From Apodemus sylvaticus (taxonomy: Eukaryota; Chordata; Mammalia; Rodentia; Muridae), in NCBI RefSeq assembly GCF_947179515.1, contig NC_067482.1:79659444-79723443 (forward strand): a stretch of DNA of 64,000 nt, in the 5' to 3' direction. Shown here piece by piece: positions 31,505-41,795 of this stretch (positions within the stretch are counted from its first letter, which is position 1; each line of letters begins with the position of its first letter). Both the position numbers and the translations under genes were made by a program. Below the pieces are notes generated by a model, which made no database searches, was not told where the DNA came from, and saw only the letters and a list, made by a program, of their open reading frames with translations.

Positions 31505-32265
31505 TTTGAGGACATTCTATATCTTATGGACAAACTAAACCAGTGGATAAGATCCTTGCATGCAGAAGACAAAACCCCATTGGGTTTTGGAGAGTCACAG
31601 GAAGAGAGGAAAGCAAGCTAGCTCAGGAGGGTTCTTGTCGCTGTCTGATTTTTACATACAGTGCTTCTTCTGCCCACCTGACCTGCCTGTCCTTCCTGCT
31701 ATCCTGGAGCTTCAGTCTCCCCCGCTATGTGCACAGGTGAAATGTTCTCCGAGCTTCTTGAAGACTCTTTGAAGTAGCACAAAGATGGAAAGGCTGATTG
31801 ATGGAGCGTGGAGGTTTCCCAGCGTCTCGAGTATCCCTTTGGAGTCCCTCAACCCCCAAAACCGCAACTTCCCAACTCTAGGTCCTTATAAGTTATTCAC
31901 ATCTGTGAAGCTCTGAGTGGCTTAGCCTCCAGTCCTCACAAACTTCAGGAGCATCCCCTTTACCTGCCAGTCCAGCTCACAACACAGTAATTATGTTTCC
32001 AGCAGCTGAAAAGCAACTTGTCCGAAGCAGAGAGAAATTGAAATGAAGTTATGTTTCCTGATTCTAAATCCTTCAGCTGTGAATTCAGGACAGACATCAA
32101 AGTTTCGGGGGTTCCTGCTGTATCCAACTAATTCTACATAGTCCCTAGTTCAAGTAGCATTAACTACAGTATAGTCATTCTTTCCATAGTACACTCACAA
32201 GAGGTTAACATTGGATTGAAATATCATTTATATAAGGTTGTTTCTGGACCTTGTCTTTTTTAGGT
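31505..32265. other. SINE-free stretch, no gene called
   Basis: Mostly unique sequence. Two overlapping frames of about 65-70 codons (31543-31772) carry no recognisable domain. Confidence 0.4.
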
Positions 32266-32269
32266 TGGT

Positions 32270-32280
32270 TGTGTGTGTGT

Positions 32281-32316
<36 letters not shown>
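32270..32316. repeat. (TG)n microsatellite
   Basis: About 22 TG units with one extra G near the start. Confidence 0.95.
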
Positions 32317-32317
<1 letters not shown>

Positions 32318-32427
32318 TTATAGATGATTACATCATTTCCCCCTTACTTTTTTTCCATTCAAACCCTCCTATGAACCATCATCCCCCCTTTCAAAATAGT
32401 GACTCACTTTTTCTTTAATTGTTGTGA

Positions 32428-32475
32428 TATATGTATATATATACATATATATGTATAATGTAATATATGTGGTGT
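32428..32475. repeat. AT-rich palindromic run
   Basis: The alternating atatatgtatatatatacata pattern is nearly self-complementary and could extrude as a hairpin. Confidence 0.7.
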
Positions 32476-32639
32476 ATATGTGATGTATATGTATATGCAA
32501 TGTCTATGCACATGTATAGTTTTGTACTGTGTGTGTTTCAGATGCTGATTGCTGTACCCAGAGATCTGGATGCAGTCTTCAGTCTGAAAGTTGGCATCGT
32601 CAGGGTATTTGGAGCGTCTCCTATCTCAATGTTGTGTAA

Positions 32640-33027
32640 AAATTGTTCTCCATCACCTTTTATTGGTTAATTAGAGCCAATTCAGCTCATAGCTTGGCAG
32701 AAGAGACTAGGACAGGAACTTCCAATTCTTAGTCAGGGGGTCCCAAGCAAAAGAGAAAGGAGGAAGAAGAGGTAGAAGGACCGGGAGGAGGTGGACAACC
32801 AGGGAGATCCGCCGTAGATTGCCACAAGAAGAGGACAGATGGAACAGAGCCAGCTGGACCAAGACAGACTGCAGGTAAAGGACCCTGTGGCTGAGGCTGC
32901 CATAGAGCTTAGAATAGATGAGTGTCTGCCTGGCATAGTGTCTGCAGCTTGTTAATAAATTGATTAGGACTCTATGCCATTTATTTAGGGAGCTAAGACA
33001 GGCTAGAGCAGGCATAGAAATGCCCTG
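32640..33027. repeat. rodent LTR-like repeat
   Basis: The phrases ttttattggttaattagag, gctgccatagagcttag, atgagtgtctgcctggcata and gttaataaattgattag recur in a mid-repetitive rodent family that I believe is LTR-derived. I cannot name it safely. No coding capacity. Confidence 0.5.
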
Positions 33028-33029
33028 TC

Positions 33030-33146
33030 ATTGTTTGCTGTCCTGGAACTCACTCTGTAGACCAGGCTGGCCTCAAACTCAGAAATCCGCCTGCCTCTGC
33101 CTCCCAGAGTGCTGAGATTACAGGCGTGTGCCACCACCACCTGGCA
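33030..33146 (-). repeat. B1 SINE, 3'-truncated
   Basis: Begins at gctgtcctggaactcactc, without the gagacagggtttctc end, and runs to the B1 head. Confidence 0.85.
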
Positions 33147-33484
33147 CAAAGTCTATTTTTAACAAGCAGGAAAAAAAACTTTCTATATCCCAAAAAAGAT
33201 TACAGTGACATTAGTAACATTAATGAGAATATAACTGCTTCAGAAAAAAGCCTGGAAGTGGTCATTTTTAAAGACAATATAAAGTATGTGCCAGGAGCAG
33301 AATCATTACTTTCATTCTGTATCCAGTAATAGGAATCTAAAGCAAGGCAAGCACAGCACTGTGTGTGCTTGAATTAAAGTTTCCAGTAAGTATAAAAATA
33401 TCTCCCAGAATTTTTCTGACAGCACATGGTACCCCGACTGATGGAAATGGATCAGTTCAATTTCAATACCAATTCAGTGTAAAG

Positions 33485-34075
33485 CAATGGATTTCAAAGT
33501 ATGACCCACAGCTTCTTCAGGTAACTTGAAATTCTCAGGGGTCTATTTGGGTTCAAACTCTTTTCATAATAATACTAATTAATTATTTGTCTTTTTACCA
33601 TGTTGATATTTACACCAATGACACAAAAGGACTGGTTTCGTTGCTGACATTTTGTCCCAATCAAGGCAGTGGTACAGTGAGTTCCGCTAGCCATTGTATT
33701 CTTCACAAAGTAGACTGGTACTAAACAATATGTCACTTTCACTTAAGAATGTTCTGTATTTTTTTAAGGCTACTTTCATTGGCTCTTTGATGTCAAGCCT
33801 TTGGCTCTTCCAGAGATGATATGAAAATTCCATATAAAGCACGTTTTTCCCCCACAAGTTATTGAGCTGAAATTCACAGGTCAATTAATTATATTAAAGC
33901 AAACAAACCAGCAGCATTTACTAGCACCCCAGTATTCTACGCCCCTGCCCACTTTTCTCCCATCCCAATGCTTTCAGAATTCTCAAATAAAATGGGATGT
34001 CCTATAAGCAGCTGTTCCATAAGTTTATCTCAAGGAAAAGGAACACTATTTTTACAGGAAAGAATGGTTAACATG
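33485..34075 (+). mobile_element. hAT (Charlie-like) DNA transposon relic
   Basis: A degraded transposase-coding stretch. Codons at 33689-33706 read SHCILH, a conserved hAT transposase hallmark. The following gap and tcactttcacttaagaatgt (SLKNV) fit the usual next block, as does cataaagcac. Upstream ataataatactaattaatta and caccaatgacacaaaagg fit the same family. Stops and frameshifts interrupt every frame, so it is dead. It predates the rodent SINEs. The exact subfamily is uncertain. Confidence 0.6.
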
Positions 34076-34257
34076 TAACCTCCAGTTTCTCATATTTGGT
34101 TAGTTGGCTTGTTTCAAAACATACATTACGTTTGTGACAAATACAATGTATTGTATTTGTTACCAGTGATAAAATTAAAGCCTAATTATAATTTTCAGAA
34201 ACTTGAATGGGTATAAGTCTGACTGCCTCACGAGACATAAAGTCTTTTCTGTTGAAG

Positions 34258-34380
34258 GTTGGGCACACCTTTGTTCTCAGTCCTTGGAAGACAGAGTCAG
34301 GGTCAGTCTTGTGTGCAGAGCAAGTTCCAGGGCGCAGAGAAACCCTGGCTCAATACAAAAAGAAAGAAAGCAAGAAAGCG
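34258..34380 (+). repeat. B1 SINE with internal deletions
   Basis: Recognisable as tgggcacacctttgttctcag, gagcaagttccagggc and gagaaaccctggctcaa, with a GAAAGAAAG tail. Confidence 0.72.
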
Positions 34381-34384
34381 TTTT

Positions 34385-35010
34385 ATACGGAGATGAGTGG
34401 TAATACTGGCAAAAGTGAATATTTCATAACACAGAATGAAATGAGCCGAGAGCCATGGTGAACTAATTTTTACATGGGGTCGACTCATTATGCTACCGGA
34501 TGGCACCATTCCAAGTGGAAGACAGACCAGTGAAGATCAGTGCAGCAGAATCCTAGAAGTTCACTGGTACGGATTACCCAGCCAGAAACTTTATACTCTG
34601 GCAAGTCTTAGTACATTGAGAAAAAAAAAAAAACACACAAATATCTTATTTGTATGAGACAAGATTTTCTTCAGTACTTTTGCCAGAACAGATTGCCACA
34701 AACCAAATGCAAATACGAGAATAACAGTGCAGGTTTCACAGACAGACAAGCCGGTGCACACACATACACATAAGCAAAAACACATTCTAATATTTTTAAA
34801 GGAAAAATCATTGGCAGTGGGAGAAGGATGTATAGTGGTATTCAGGAGAAATTGAAGGGGGTATAGGGATAGATAATTTATTGCAGATAAATATAAATTT
34901 TTCAAATAATAAAAAGTAAACAAAGAAATAAATGTAAAATACAATAAACAGCAGCAACAAACACTACCAAAGAAACAAAACCTCTGCAACATTGCTCTAA
35001 GCATTGAATT
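34385..35010. other. no gene recognised
   Basis: AT-rich. The 34805-34940 part looks like L1 3'-end debris but I cannot prove it. The 137-codon minus-strand frame (35004-34591) is Phe/Leu-rich low-complexity reading. Confidence 0.4.
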
Positions 35011-35015
35011 TATTT

Positions 35016-35160
35016 TATTTTGAGGTAGGGTCTCTATACAGATCCCTGACTGTCCTGGAACTCATTATGTAGATTGGGCTGGCCAAGAACTAACTGAGAT
35101 CCACCTGCCTCTATCTCCCAAGTACTGGAATTGAAGGTATGTGTCACCATGCCCTGCACT
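35016..35160 (-). repeat. B1 SINE
   Basis: Reversed B1 with changes: gaggtagggtctctatacag, tagattgggctggccaag, ctgcctctatctcccaag. Confidence 0.82.
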
Positions 35161-35405
35161 GATTTTTTTTTTTAAATATGGCCCCCAAAGCATAAACAAA
35201 ATTAACAAAAGAGATTACATCAAACTAAAAAGTTTCAGTATAGATTGCAAAGAGTAATAGTGAACAATTTAGAGAATAAGAGAGTATATTTTCAAACCAT
35301 GTACCTAGGAAAAATACAAAACATTCAAGGAATTAAACTTAAAAATAAGCAAACGAGTAACACAACTGGGAAATAAATTGAAGGTATGAACAGACATTCT
35401 TCAGG

Positions 35406-35570
35406 AGACGACATGCCTGGCTGCACTGGCGTTCACCACTAATCCACACTTAAAAAGCAGAGGCAGACAGATCTCTATGCATTCAAGATTCACATAGTCT
35501 TCATAGCAAATTTTAGGTCAGCTAAGGCTGCATAATGAGACACTGTCTCAAACCAAAACAAAGTAAAACC
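35406..35570 (+). repeat. B1 SINE inside the L1M
   Basis: A diverged B1 (agaggcagacagatctctatg, aatgagacactgtctcaaac) separating two L1 ORF2 pieces. The phrase agaagacatac or agacgacatgc sits at both junctions. Confidence 0.72.
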
Positions 35571-35661
35571 AAAGAAGACATACATACAAATGGCCAGATG
35601 GTATATGGGGAAAAAAACTTCACTAATCACCCAGGAAATGTACATTAAAATAAAGATGTAG

Positions 35662-35928
35662 GCTCTGAGGAGGTGGCTGAGAAGATAAAAGCACTCACTG
35701 AACAAGAATGAGGAACTGAATCTGGACTCTCATACCACATAAAAAGTCAGAAACAGCAGAGAGCGGCAGGACATGAGGATCCAGAGGCGGATTGAGCAAG
35801 CAGTCTAGACAATCTCTAAGCTCCAGGGTCAGTAAGAGATGCTGTGTCAAAAAGTAAGGTGGTGCACAATAGATAAAACATCAAACATTGACCTCTGGCC
35901 TCCACATATATACACCACAGGCATACAT

Positions 35929-35994
<66 letters not shown>
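35662..35994 (+). repeat. composite tRNA/B1-type SINE with CA/GA tail
   Basis: tRNA-like head (gaggaggtggctgagaagat), B1-like middle (gcaagcagtctagacaatc, gagatgctgtgtcaaaaag), and tail gacctctggcctccacat, then (ATAC)n, (AC)n and (AG)n at 35926-35994. Confidence 0.65.
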
Positions 35995-35995
<1 letters not shown>

Positions 35996-36028
35996 AGCAT
36001 GTATGCACGCACAGAATTCACAAAGGGT

Positions 36029-36113
36029 CAAGGTATGTGGCTCAATGGTAAATGTGTACTTGAATGCTTAGCATGAACAATGCCCAGACCAAGCATCCAG
36101 CACCACTGCATGT
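36029..36113 (+). repeat. ID SINE
   Basis: ID order: aaggtatgtggctcaatgg, acttgaatgcttagcatg, ccagcaccactgc. Confidence 0.6.
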
Positions 36114-36295
36114 CTAAATAAATCCACATTAAGAAAGAACACAATGCCTTTTAGTATGGCCATTATCAATAAGGCAGACAAACAAACTCTAGTGAAAATA
36201 TAGAGTAAAGGGGAACTTCTGTGTTGGCTGGAATGTCCATCAGTAAAGCATTATGGATAACAAATGAAGATACTTCAAAAAAATTAAAGTAGAGC

Positions 36296-36530
36296 TGTGC
36301 TGTAAGCCTGTTATCAGAGTGCCGCCTAGCATACATGAAGCTCTGGTTTGACCCCCACTCATGACCACATAAACATGGAGCATTGGCACATGCTTGTAAT
36401 TCCAGCACTTGGAATGGTGGATGGAGCACTGATGGAGACAGCAGGATCGGAAGGTCAAGATCATCCTTGGCTATATAGTGAGTTTGAAGCCAACCTGGGC
36501 AACACCATACCATGTCCAAAAAAACTAAAA
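36296..36530 (+). repeat. B4-type (ID-B1) composite SINE
   Basis: An ID-like start (tgccgcctagcatacatgaag, tctggtttgacccccactc) and a B1-like body (cttgtaattccagcacttgg, gccaacctgggcaacacc). It splits the L1M. Confidence 0.7.
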
Positions 36531-37033
36531 ATAGAAGCAGAATAGGATCCAGCAATCTGAGTATGGGATACATATCCAAAGGAAACATTGTCATGTGTAG
36601 AACAAATAAATATCTACAATTTGTATTCATTGCTGCACCACCATTCACAATAGCCAAGCAGTGGAGAGAATGCATGTGCATATCCCAACAGCACGTGAAT
36701 GGATAAAGAAAATGTCATCTGTATACAATGGAACGCTATTCAGCTCAAAGAAGAAGGAAACCACATTGCTTCCAATAAGATAGACGACTTGGAGAATATT
36801 ACACTGAGTGAAATAAGCCAGATGCAGATAAGTAGAGAATAGACTCACATAGACATGGAATCTGAAAAGAGTCACTCCTAAAGGAACTGAGTGAAATGGG
36901 GTTGAGACTGCGGCCAACTAGGAAACTATCGTGTCAAAGGACACAAGATATTAGACAAAAGGAATTCTAGTTACACAGCATTCTACTGTACAGTTATATT
37001 GCATAATGTATTTTAACATTCTGTAAGAGGGTA

Positions 37034-37214
37034 GGTTTTTGTTTGTGTTTGTTTGTTTTGTTTTTGTTTTGTTTTTTCGAGACAGGGTTTCTCTGTGTAG
37101 TCCTGACTGTCCTGCAACTCACTCTGTAGACCAGGCTGGTCTCAAACTCAGAAATCTGCCTGCCTCTACCTCCCAAGTGCTGGGATTAAAGTTGTGTGTC
37201 ACCACCACCTGGCA
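37034..37214 (-). repeat. B1 SINE inside the L1M 3' UTR
   Basis: A near-consensus minus-strand B1. The word agggtaggtttt occurs on both sides, showing insertion into the older L1M. Confidence 0.93.
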
Positions 37215-37384
37215 AGGGTAGGTTTTCAAATGTCCTCACAAAAAGGGACTCAAGGTAATGCATATGCTAAATAGATTAATTTACTCATTTCACAGTGTTC
37301 AGACATATTAAAAAACCATGTTATATCTCAGAAATATCTGCAATTTTTAATTGTCAATTTGAAAAGAGGAAATAATATAAAAGG

Positions 37385-37508
37385 ATCTGCCAGGGGTAGT
37401 GGCTTTTGTAACCCCTACACTTGGAAGTAGAGGCAGGAGACTCAAACTAACCACAGGTACATAGTGAGTCTAAGGCCAGCAGGGCAACATGAAACCCTGT
37501 CTCAATAA
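37385..37508 (+). repeat. diverged B1 SINE
   Basis: gccaggggtagtggctttt, acttggaagtagaggcagg, gggcaacatgaaaccctgtc. Confidence 0.7.
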
Positions 37509-37559
37509 AACCATATAATATAAAGTAAATAAGTAAAATTATCATGAGCAAAGAAAGTC

Positions 37560-37660
37560 TAAGCTAGGTGCAGCAGCACACTCCTAACCCAGCATCTGGA
37601 AGGTAGACACAAGAGGATCAGAAAGTCTATGAGACTCTGTATCCGGAAAAAAAAAAAAGA
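37560..37660 (+). repeat. B1 SINE, shortened
   Basis: aagctaggtgcagcagcac, catctggaaggtagacac, then a jump to gagactctgtatcc. Confidence 0.62.
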
Positions 37661-37667
37661 TCTAAAT

Positions 37668-37725
37668 GTGATGTAAAATATCTGTAATCTCAGTACTTGA
37701 GGGCAGAGGCAGGAAGATGGGGGGG
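37668..37725 (+). repeat. B1 SINE fragment
   Basis: Only the head half remains: tctgtaatctcagtacttg and gggcagaggcaggaagat. Confidence 0.6.
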
Positions 37726-37856
37726 AAAGACAAATTCCAAAACATTAACCTAAAGAAAAATAGGAAGTCAATAGTAGTAAAAAGCAGATTTTGTCAAAAA
37801 TGCATCTAGATGGAGGCCAGATAACTGGGCTTTGCAAAGCGCTCGTGACAGAGCCT

Positions 37857-37895
37857 GTTCATCAGCTCATCCGTGAGCTTGTTCATCAGCTCATC
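37857..37895. repeat. short direct repeat
   Basis: gttcatcagctcatc occurs exactly at 37857-37871 and 37881-37895, a 24-base period. Confidence 0.92.
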
Positions 37896-38254
37896 TTACC
37901 CTCCTTACTGTGTGTGGCTTTCATCTGGAGCTGAAGGAGTTAAATGAGTTGGTGCGCAGGTCCAGGGGATTTCTGTCGTCCTCTGGAGAGAGCTACCTGC
38001 ATCTTAGCATCAGAGAAGACTGACAGACCGACTGTCGGGGGTAGAAGGCCTGGCTCACTGACTCACAGACTGACTGGAATTCACATGTAGAGTCTCAGTT
38101 TTCCCATCCAATAAATGGCAGGGTAGGATGTCATATCCTCTGGAGCCTGCTAGGCTGTCCCACCGTGCTCTCATTAAAGGATCGGCCTTATTTGTTTGAT
38201 GACTGCATCAGAGAATCTCTCCTGGAAAGGACTCAAAAGCAAGATGTCTCCCTG

Positions 38255-38340
38255 GCACCCACATCCCATTTCACAAATTAATAAACGGAGGCCCAGAGAA
38301 GTTAAACAATTGCTTTAGCCATGTTGCCAAGAGTGGGGGA
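38255..38340 (-). repeat. MIR SINE remnant
   Basis: catcccatttcacaaattaa then aaacggaggcccagagaagt and taaacaattgct, the reversed MIR core. Confidence 0.65.
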
Positions 38341-39064
38341 GAAAACAGCACTTATTAAGTGCTGCTTAAAAACTCCTTATTAAGACCCCTCGGGGAAATG
38401 AAGGGACATCCTTGCTTCCTTGAGAAACAACTCTGATGTTTGGCAGTTTAGCCTCCAGTGCTTTCACCAACACTGCAGTTCCAGCAGGGATACAAATCTC
38501 ACTCGAGCCTGAGAGAATCAATACTGTGCAGCCTCCACCAGGTGAGCAGGCTTGATGAATGCTCTGTATCACAAGCTATATCCACCTTTCAAAGATCCGG
38601 TGCCCCTTCCAAACTCTCCCAGGAAAGGTGAGGAAAAGAAATTGGCAAGAAGTTGGAGAGAGGGGAGGGAGTTGACAGGGCCAGCTTCCCCTCTCCTCCT
38701 CTCCCCAGTGTGATGAGACATGCCCCTCTCAGCACCCAGTTTGCTCTGTAGCAGGCTTCCCTGCAGCCTGGGCCAACTCGCCTGCTACAAATAGAACCAG
38801 AACCCACTGAAAATAGCTCCTCTTTCCTCCTGCACAGGACTTTCAAGCGCTCGTTAGGACACCCTGCCCCCACTGAGCAGGCCACAGCCAGAAGAAACTC
38901 AGAGATAGGGGCACCCAGCCCCCCACCTGCCGGAGTTATGGACCAACAGCTTAGGAGCAGGAGCTTGACCGACTGTATTAGCTGACTCTTGAGTGCTGGC
39001 TCAGTGCCAGCATCATGCTCTCCTCCTGGCTATAGTTCTCAGGAAGCCCAGAAAGAAGGTCCCT

Positions 39065-39079
39065 GGGGGGGGGGGGGGG
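39065..39079. repeat. poly(G) run
   Basis: An uninterrupted run of about 15 G on the plus strand. Confidence 0.9.
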
Positions 39080-39111
39080 CCGTGGAGGGGACTCGGTGGG
39101 ACCCGCTGCAA

Positions 39112-39290
39112 GGGTGGGATGCCCTAGCACTCAGGAAGCAGAGGCCGCTAGATCTCAAAGTACCAGACCAGCCTGGTCTATGGAGTGAGTTCCAGGACAG
39201 CCAGGGCTACACAGAGAGACCCTGTCTCAAAAACAAACCAACTAACTAACCAACCAACAAAAAACAAAGAAAGAGAGAAAGAGAGAAGGT
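39112..39290 (+). repeat. B1 SINE
   Basis: Lacks the first part of the head and starts at tgccctagcactcaggaag. The tail is (AAAC)(TAAC)(CAAC)-like, then GAGAAA. Confidence 0.85.
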
Positions 39291-39294
39291 TCCT

Positions 39295-39868
39295 GACTCA
39301 AGCGCGTACTTGCAGCTCAGAGAGGGGAGGAGCTTCCTACAAACCACACAACCAGTTGGAGGTAGAGAGGGTGAACCACTGTGATTCATTCATCTTCATT
39401 CAAAGCCAGATAGCTCCAGATCCTTAAAGCTGAAAATGTTACCATAAAACAGGTCAGGGCCCATGCCATTCATCCTATACCTAGGCAAATGTAAAGTACC
39501 CAATTAATAATAATAATAACAAAATCTTTTTCACTGTGACCCCATTGGAAAGAGACAAAGAGATCAGGCAACCTCCAGGTCCAACTTAAGGATCCTAAGA
39601 TGAGAGTCAGGTTAAACAGAGGGCAAAAGATATGAGTATTTATGAAGTCCTGGTCAAGGGGCAACCCTACCCCTCCATTGTCACAGGCTCCAAATCTCCT
39701 GCAAGAAAGATGGTCAAAAATGCTGTCAGCACTCCAGTTCCCTTCTGGTTGGCACCAGGGTCAGCATCTTTCTTGTCCCAGAAGTCCTTTCAGAAGCAGT
39801 TTCAATACCTTAGGGTGGCTTGTTTCCATAGTTCAGATAGCCAGAGTGCCAGGTACAACACCAGTTTA
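39295..39868. other. no gene recognised
   Basis: Mixed unique sequence with an (AAT)n patch near 39505. A 115-codon plus frame (39632-39979) runs into the B1 downstream and has no domain. Confidence 0.4.
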
Positions 39869-39883
39869 AGAATGTCTTTATTC

Positions 39884-40051
39884 GCTGGGCGGTGGTGGCG
39901 CACGCCTGTAATCCCAGCACTCTGGGAGGCAGAGGCAGGCAGATTTCTGAGTTCAAGGCCAGCCTGGTCTACAGAGTGAGTTCCAGGACAGCCAGGGCTA
40001 CACAGAGAAACCCTGTCTCAAAAAAAAAAAAAAGAAAAGAAAAAGAAAAAA
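39884..40051 (+). repeat. B1 SINE, first of two insertions at one site
   Basis: A near-consensus B1, flanked on the left by aatgtctttattc (39871-39883) and on the right by the same 13 bases (40052-40064). Confidence 0.96.
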
Positions 40052-40064
40052 AATGTCTTTATTC

Positions 40065-40244
40065 AGGCTGGAGAGATGACTCAGTGGTTGAGAGGACTGA
40101 CTACTCTTCCAAAGGTCCTGAGTTCAAATCCCAGCAACCACATGGTGGTTCACAACCATCTGTAATGAGATCTGAAGACAACTACAGTGTACTTAAATAT
40201 ACTTAAATATAATGATAAAGAAATCTTAAAAAAAAAAAAAAAAG
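40065..40244 (+). repeat. B2 SINE at the same target site
   Basis: B2 with a short deletion (gagatctgaagacaactac), flanked by aatgtctttattc (40052-40064) and aatgtcttcattc (40245-40257). Together with the B1 this gives three copies of one target sequence. Confidence 0.95.
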
Positions 40245-40259
40245 AATGTCTTCATTCCT

Positions 40260-41125
40260 TCCAGGCATGCCAGTTACAAGCACATCATCCAGGCCAACCT
40301 ATGACAGCCAGAGAAACTGAGGCACACAGTGAAAGAAGACTCTTCTCAAAGCAGGCACTTAGTAAATGAATAAATCAAGCGTCCAGATCTCTTGGTTCAG
40401 AGGTCAGTTGTTTTTGCAGAATTGAGGCAAATAGACTCTCCCTTGTTCCCTATAAATGGCAGCCCTATGGGTATTTATTTATTTATTTATTTATTTTTAA
40501 CTTTTCGGCCTCAACAGAGCAAAGAGCTCCTACCTGATTCCTCCGGCACCCAGACACTAAGTCTGGCAGCCAGGCATCCTGAAGTTACCTCGCCTTCCCG
40601 CTCCGCTCTGCTCGGGTGTTAAGTGTTCTTAGGGGAAGAGAGCAAACTGTAGTACATAAATCATGGGTGACACAGGCTGGCTTTCTCCTTTGCTGAAGGT
40701 GAAGCAACAGGACCCAGCGAGGGAAGAGAATTTGCAGGACTTTGCTGGCTCATTTAAATCCAAGGTCCAACTACACACGTTTCTTCTACTCCTGAGAGGT
40801 AAATATATTTCCCTCTGCCCAGGATCCCATCTGTTATCAAATAATTCTCTAAACAGTCCTAACCTCTGCTGTGGTGACAAGGCAGAAGAGGAAGGGGCCA
40901 AGGGGATGCTGCTGGGGAGGAATTAAGTTGTTTAAGAATGTTTTAGAGGTTTGAAAACATTTTACAGCCAGAGCATCAGAGAATCTCAATTCCATTTCCA
41001 GCCCTGCTGTGCCTCTCTGGAGTCTGCCAGGCTGGTCCCCAGTATTTGGATTGAGCTAAGGAGCCAGGCAAGGTACACAAACTCGCTCAATACCTTCTTT
41101 CCTTCCTTCCAAAATCTTTCTTTTT
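40260..41125. other. mostly unique, no gene called
   Basis: Includes an (ATTT)n run at 40471-40497. Frames on both strands at 40629-40926 (about 90 codons) overlap in antisense with no recognisable domain. Confidence 0.4.
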
Positions 41126-41129
41126 TTAA

Positions 41130-41325
41130 ATTTGTATTATGTTTTGACCAGGGATCTATATGTACTCTGATGGTCTAGAACCTACTATGTTGCCCAAACT
41201 GGCTTTGAATTTGTCTTGATCTTCTGCCCTCTGCCCTCTGCCCTCTGCCCTCTGCCCTCTGCCCTCTGCCCTCTGCCCTCTGCCCTTCTGCCTTGAGGAA
41301 ATTAAAGGCAACCAATACCTGGCTT
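41130..41325 (-). repeat. B1-like SINE carrying a minisatellite
   Basis: Reversed B1 order (actatgttgcccaaactgg, tttgaatttgtcttgatctt, then gaggaaattaaaggcaacc) is interrupted by the heptamer array exactly where B1 has its ctgcctctgcct box. Confidence 0.7.
41224..41286. repeat. (CTGCCCT)n heptamer minisatellite
   Basis: About nine near-perfect tandem copies of a 7-base unit (ctgccct), ending in a one-base variant. Confidence 0.95.
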
Positions 41326-41342
41326 TCTCTTTCTATCTTTAT

Positions 41343-41500
41343 TTTTTGCTTTGCTTTTCTTTTTTAGATGGAGTCTCATGCAATCTAGGGTGGCCTCAAA
41401 CCTGCTAAGTAATCAAGGATAACTTTGAACTTCTATTCCTTCTGCCTACATCTCCTCAAGAGCTAGGATTACAGGGATGCGTCACTGTATCCTGATCTAA
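41343..41500 (-). repeat. old B1/FLAM-like SINE
   Basis: Reversed order: agatggagtctcatgcaatc, agggtggcctcaaacctgc, gagctaggattacagggatg. Confidence 0.62.
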
Positions 41501-41584
41501 CCCAGGGCTTTGAACATGTAAGTCAGGCACTCAAACTGGGCTCCATCGTCAAAGTCAATCACTGTCTCCTTCCAACCCCTCCTC

Positions 41585-41647
41585 TCCAGTGTCGGGCGTG
41601 GAGCTTACCGCTTCAGGCTTGTTTGACTACCATCCAGCTCTCAGTCA

Positions 41648-41710
<63 letters not shown>

Positions 41711-41795
41711 CCACCCTCTCTCCCCTACCTCTCCTGTGTCGTGGGTGGAGCTTACCGTTTCATGCATGGATGCATCCAGCTCTCAGACAATCTCT
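41585..41795. repeat. direct duplication around a (TC)n array
   Basis: cctctcc.gtgtcg.g.gtggagcttaccg.ttca followed by catccagctctcag.caat occurs at about 41580-41650 and again at about 41729-41793. The (TC)n array lies between them. Copies differ at several positions. Confidence 0.85.
41651..41708. repeat. (TC)n microsatellite
   Basis: About 28 uninterrupted TC units. Confidence 0.97.

Larger units (their letters stand above)
35165..37380 (+). mobile_element. ancient L1 (L1M-type) 3' part, fragmented by SINEs
   Basis: ORF2-derived pieces occur in the right order. 35165-35405 includes gagattacatcaaactaaaa. 35571-35660 includes acaaatggccag, and 36130-36295 follows. 36541-37033 includes tgaatggataaagaaaatg, ttcagctcaaagaagaagg and gtgaaataagccagatgcag. 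The 3' UTR end at 37215-37380 has tcatttcacagtgttcagac. All frames are broken. This is a mammal-wide L1M subfamily (A/B-like), not a mouse-specific L1. Confidence 0.85.
37730..39060. other. SINE-free, moderately GC-rich stretch
   Basis: About 1.3 kb without B1/B2 insertions in an otherwise crowded region. Two minus-strand frames (68 and 98 codons at 38572-38366 and 38885-38589) have no recognisable domain. It could be a regulatory region, but that is only inferred from repeat exclusion. Confidence 0.4.

Noticed and set aside
35925..35994. Dense repeat block considered as a satellite or telomere-like array
   Set aside because: It is the ATAC/AC/AG tail of a SINE.
36166..36681. 171-codon minus-strand frame
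   Set aside because: It runs antisense through a B4-type SINE and an old L1, so it is fortuitous.
41220..41290. Regular short repeats considered as a CRISPR-like array
   Set aside because: The units are 7 bases, contiguous and without spacers: a minisatellite in mammalian DNA.
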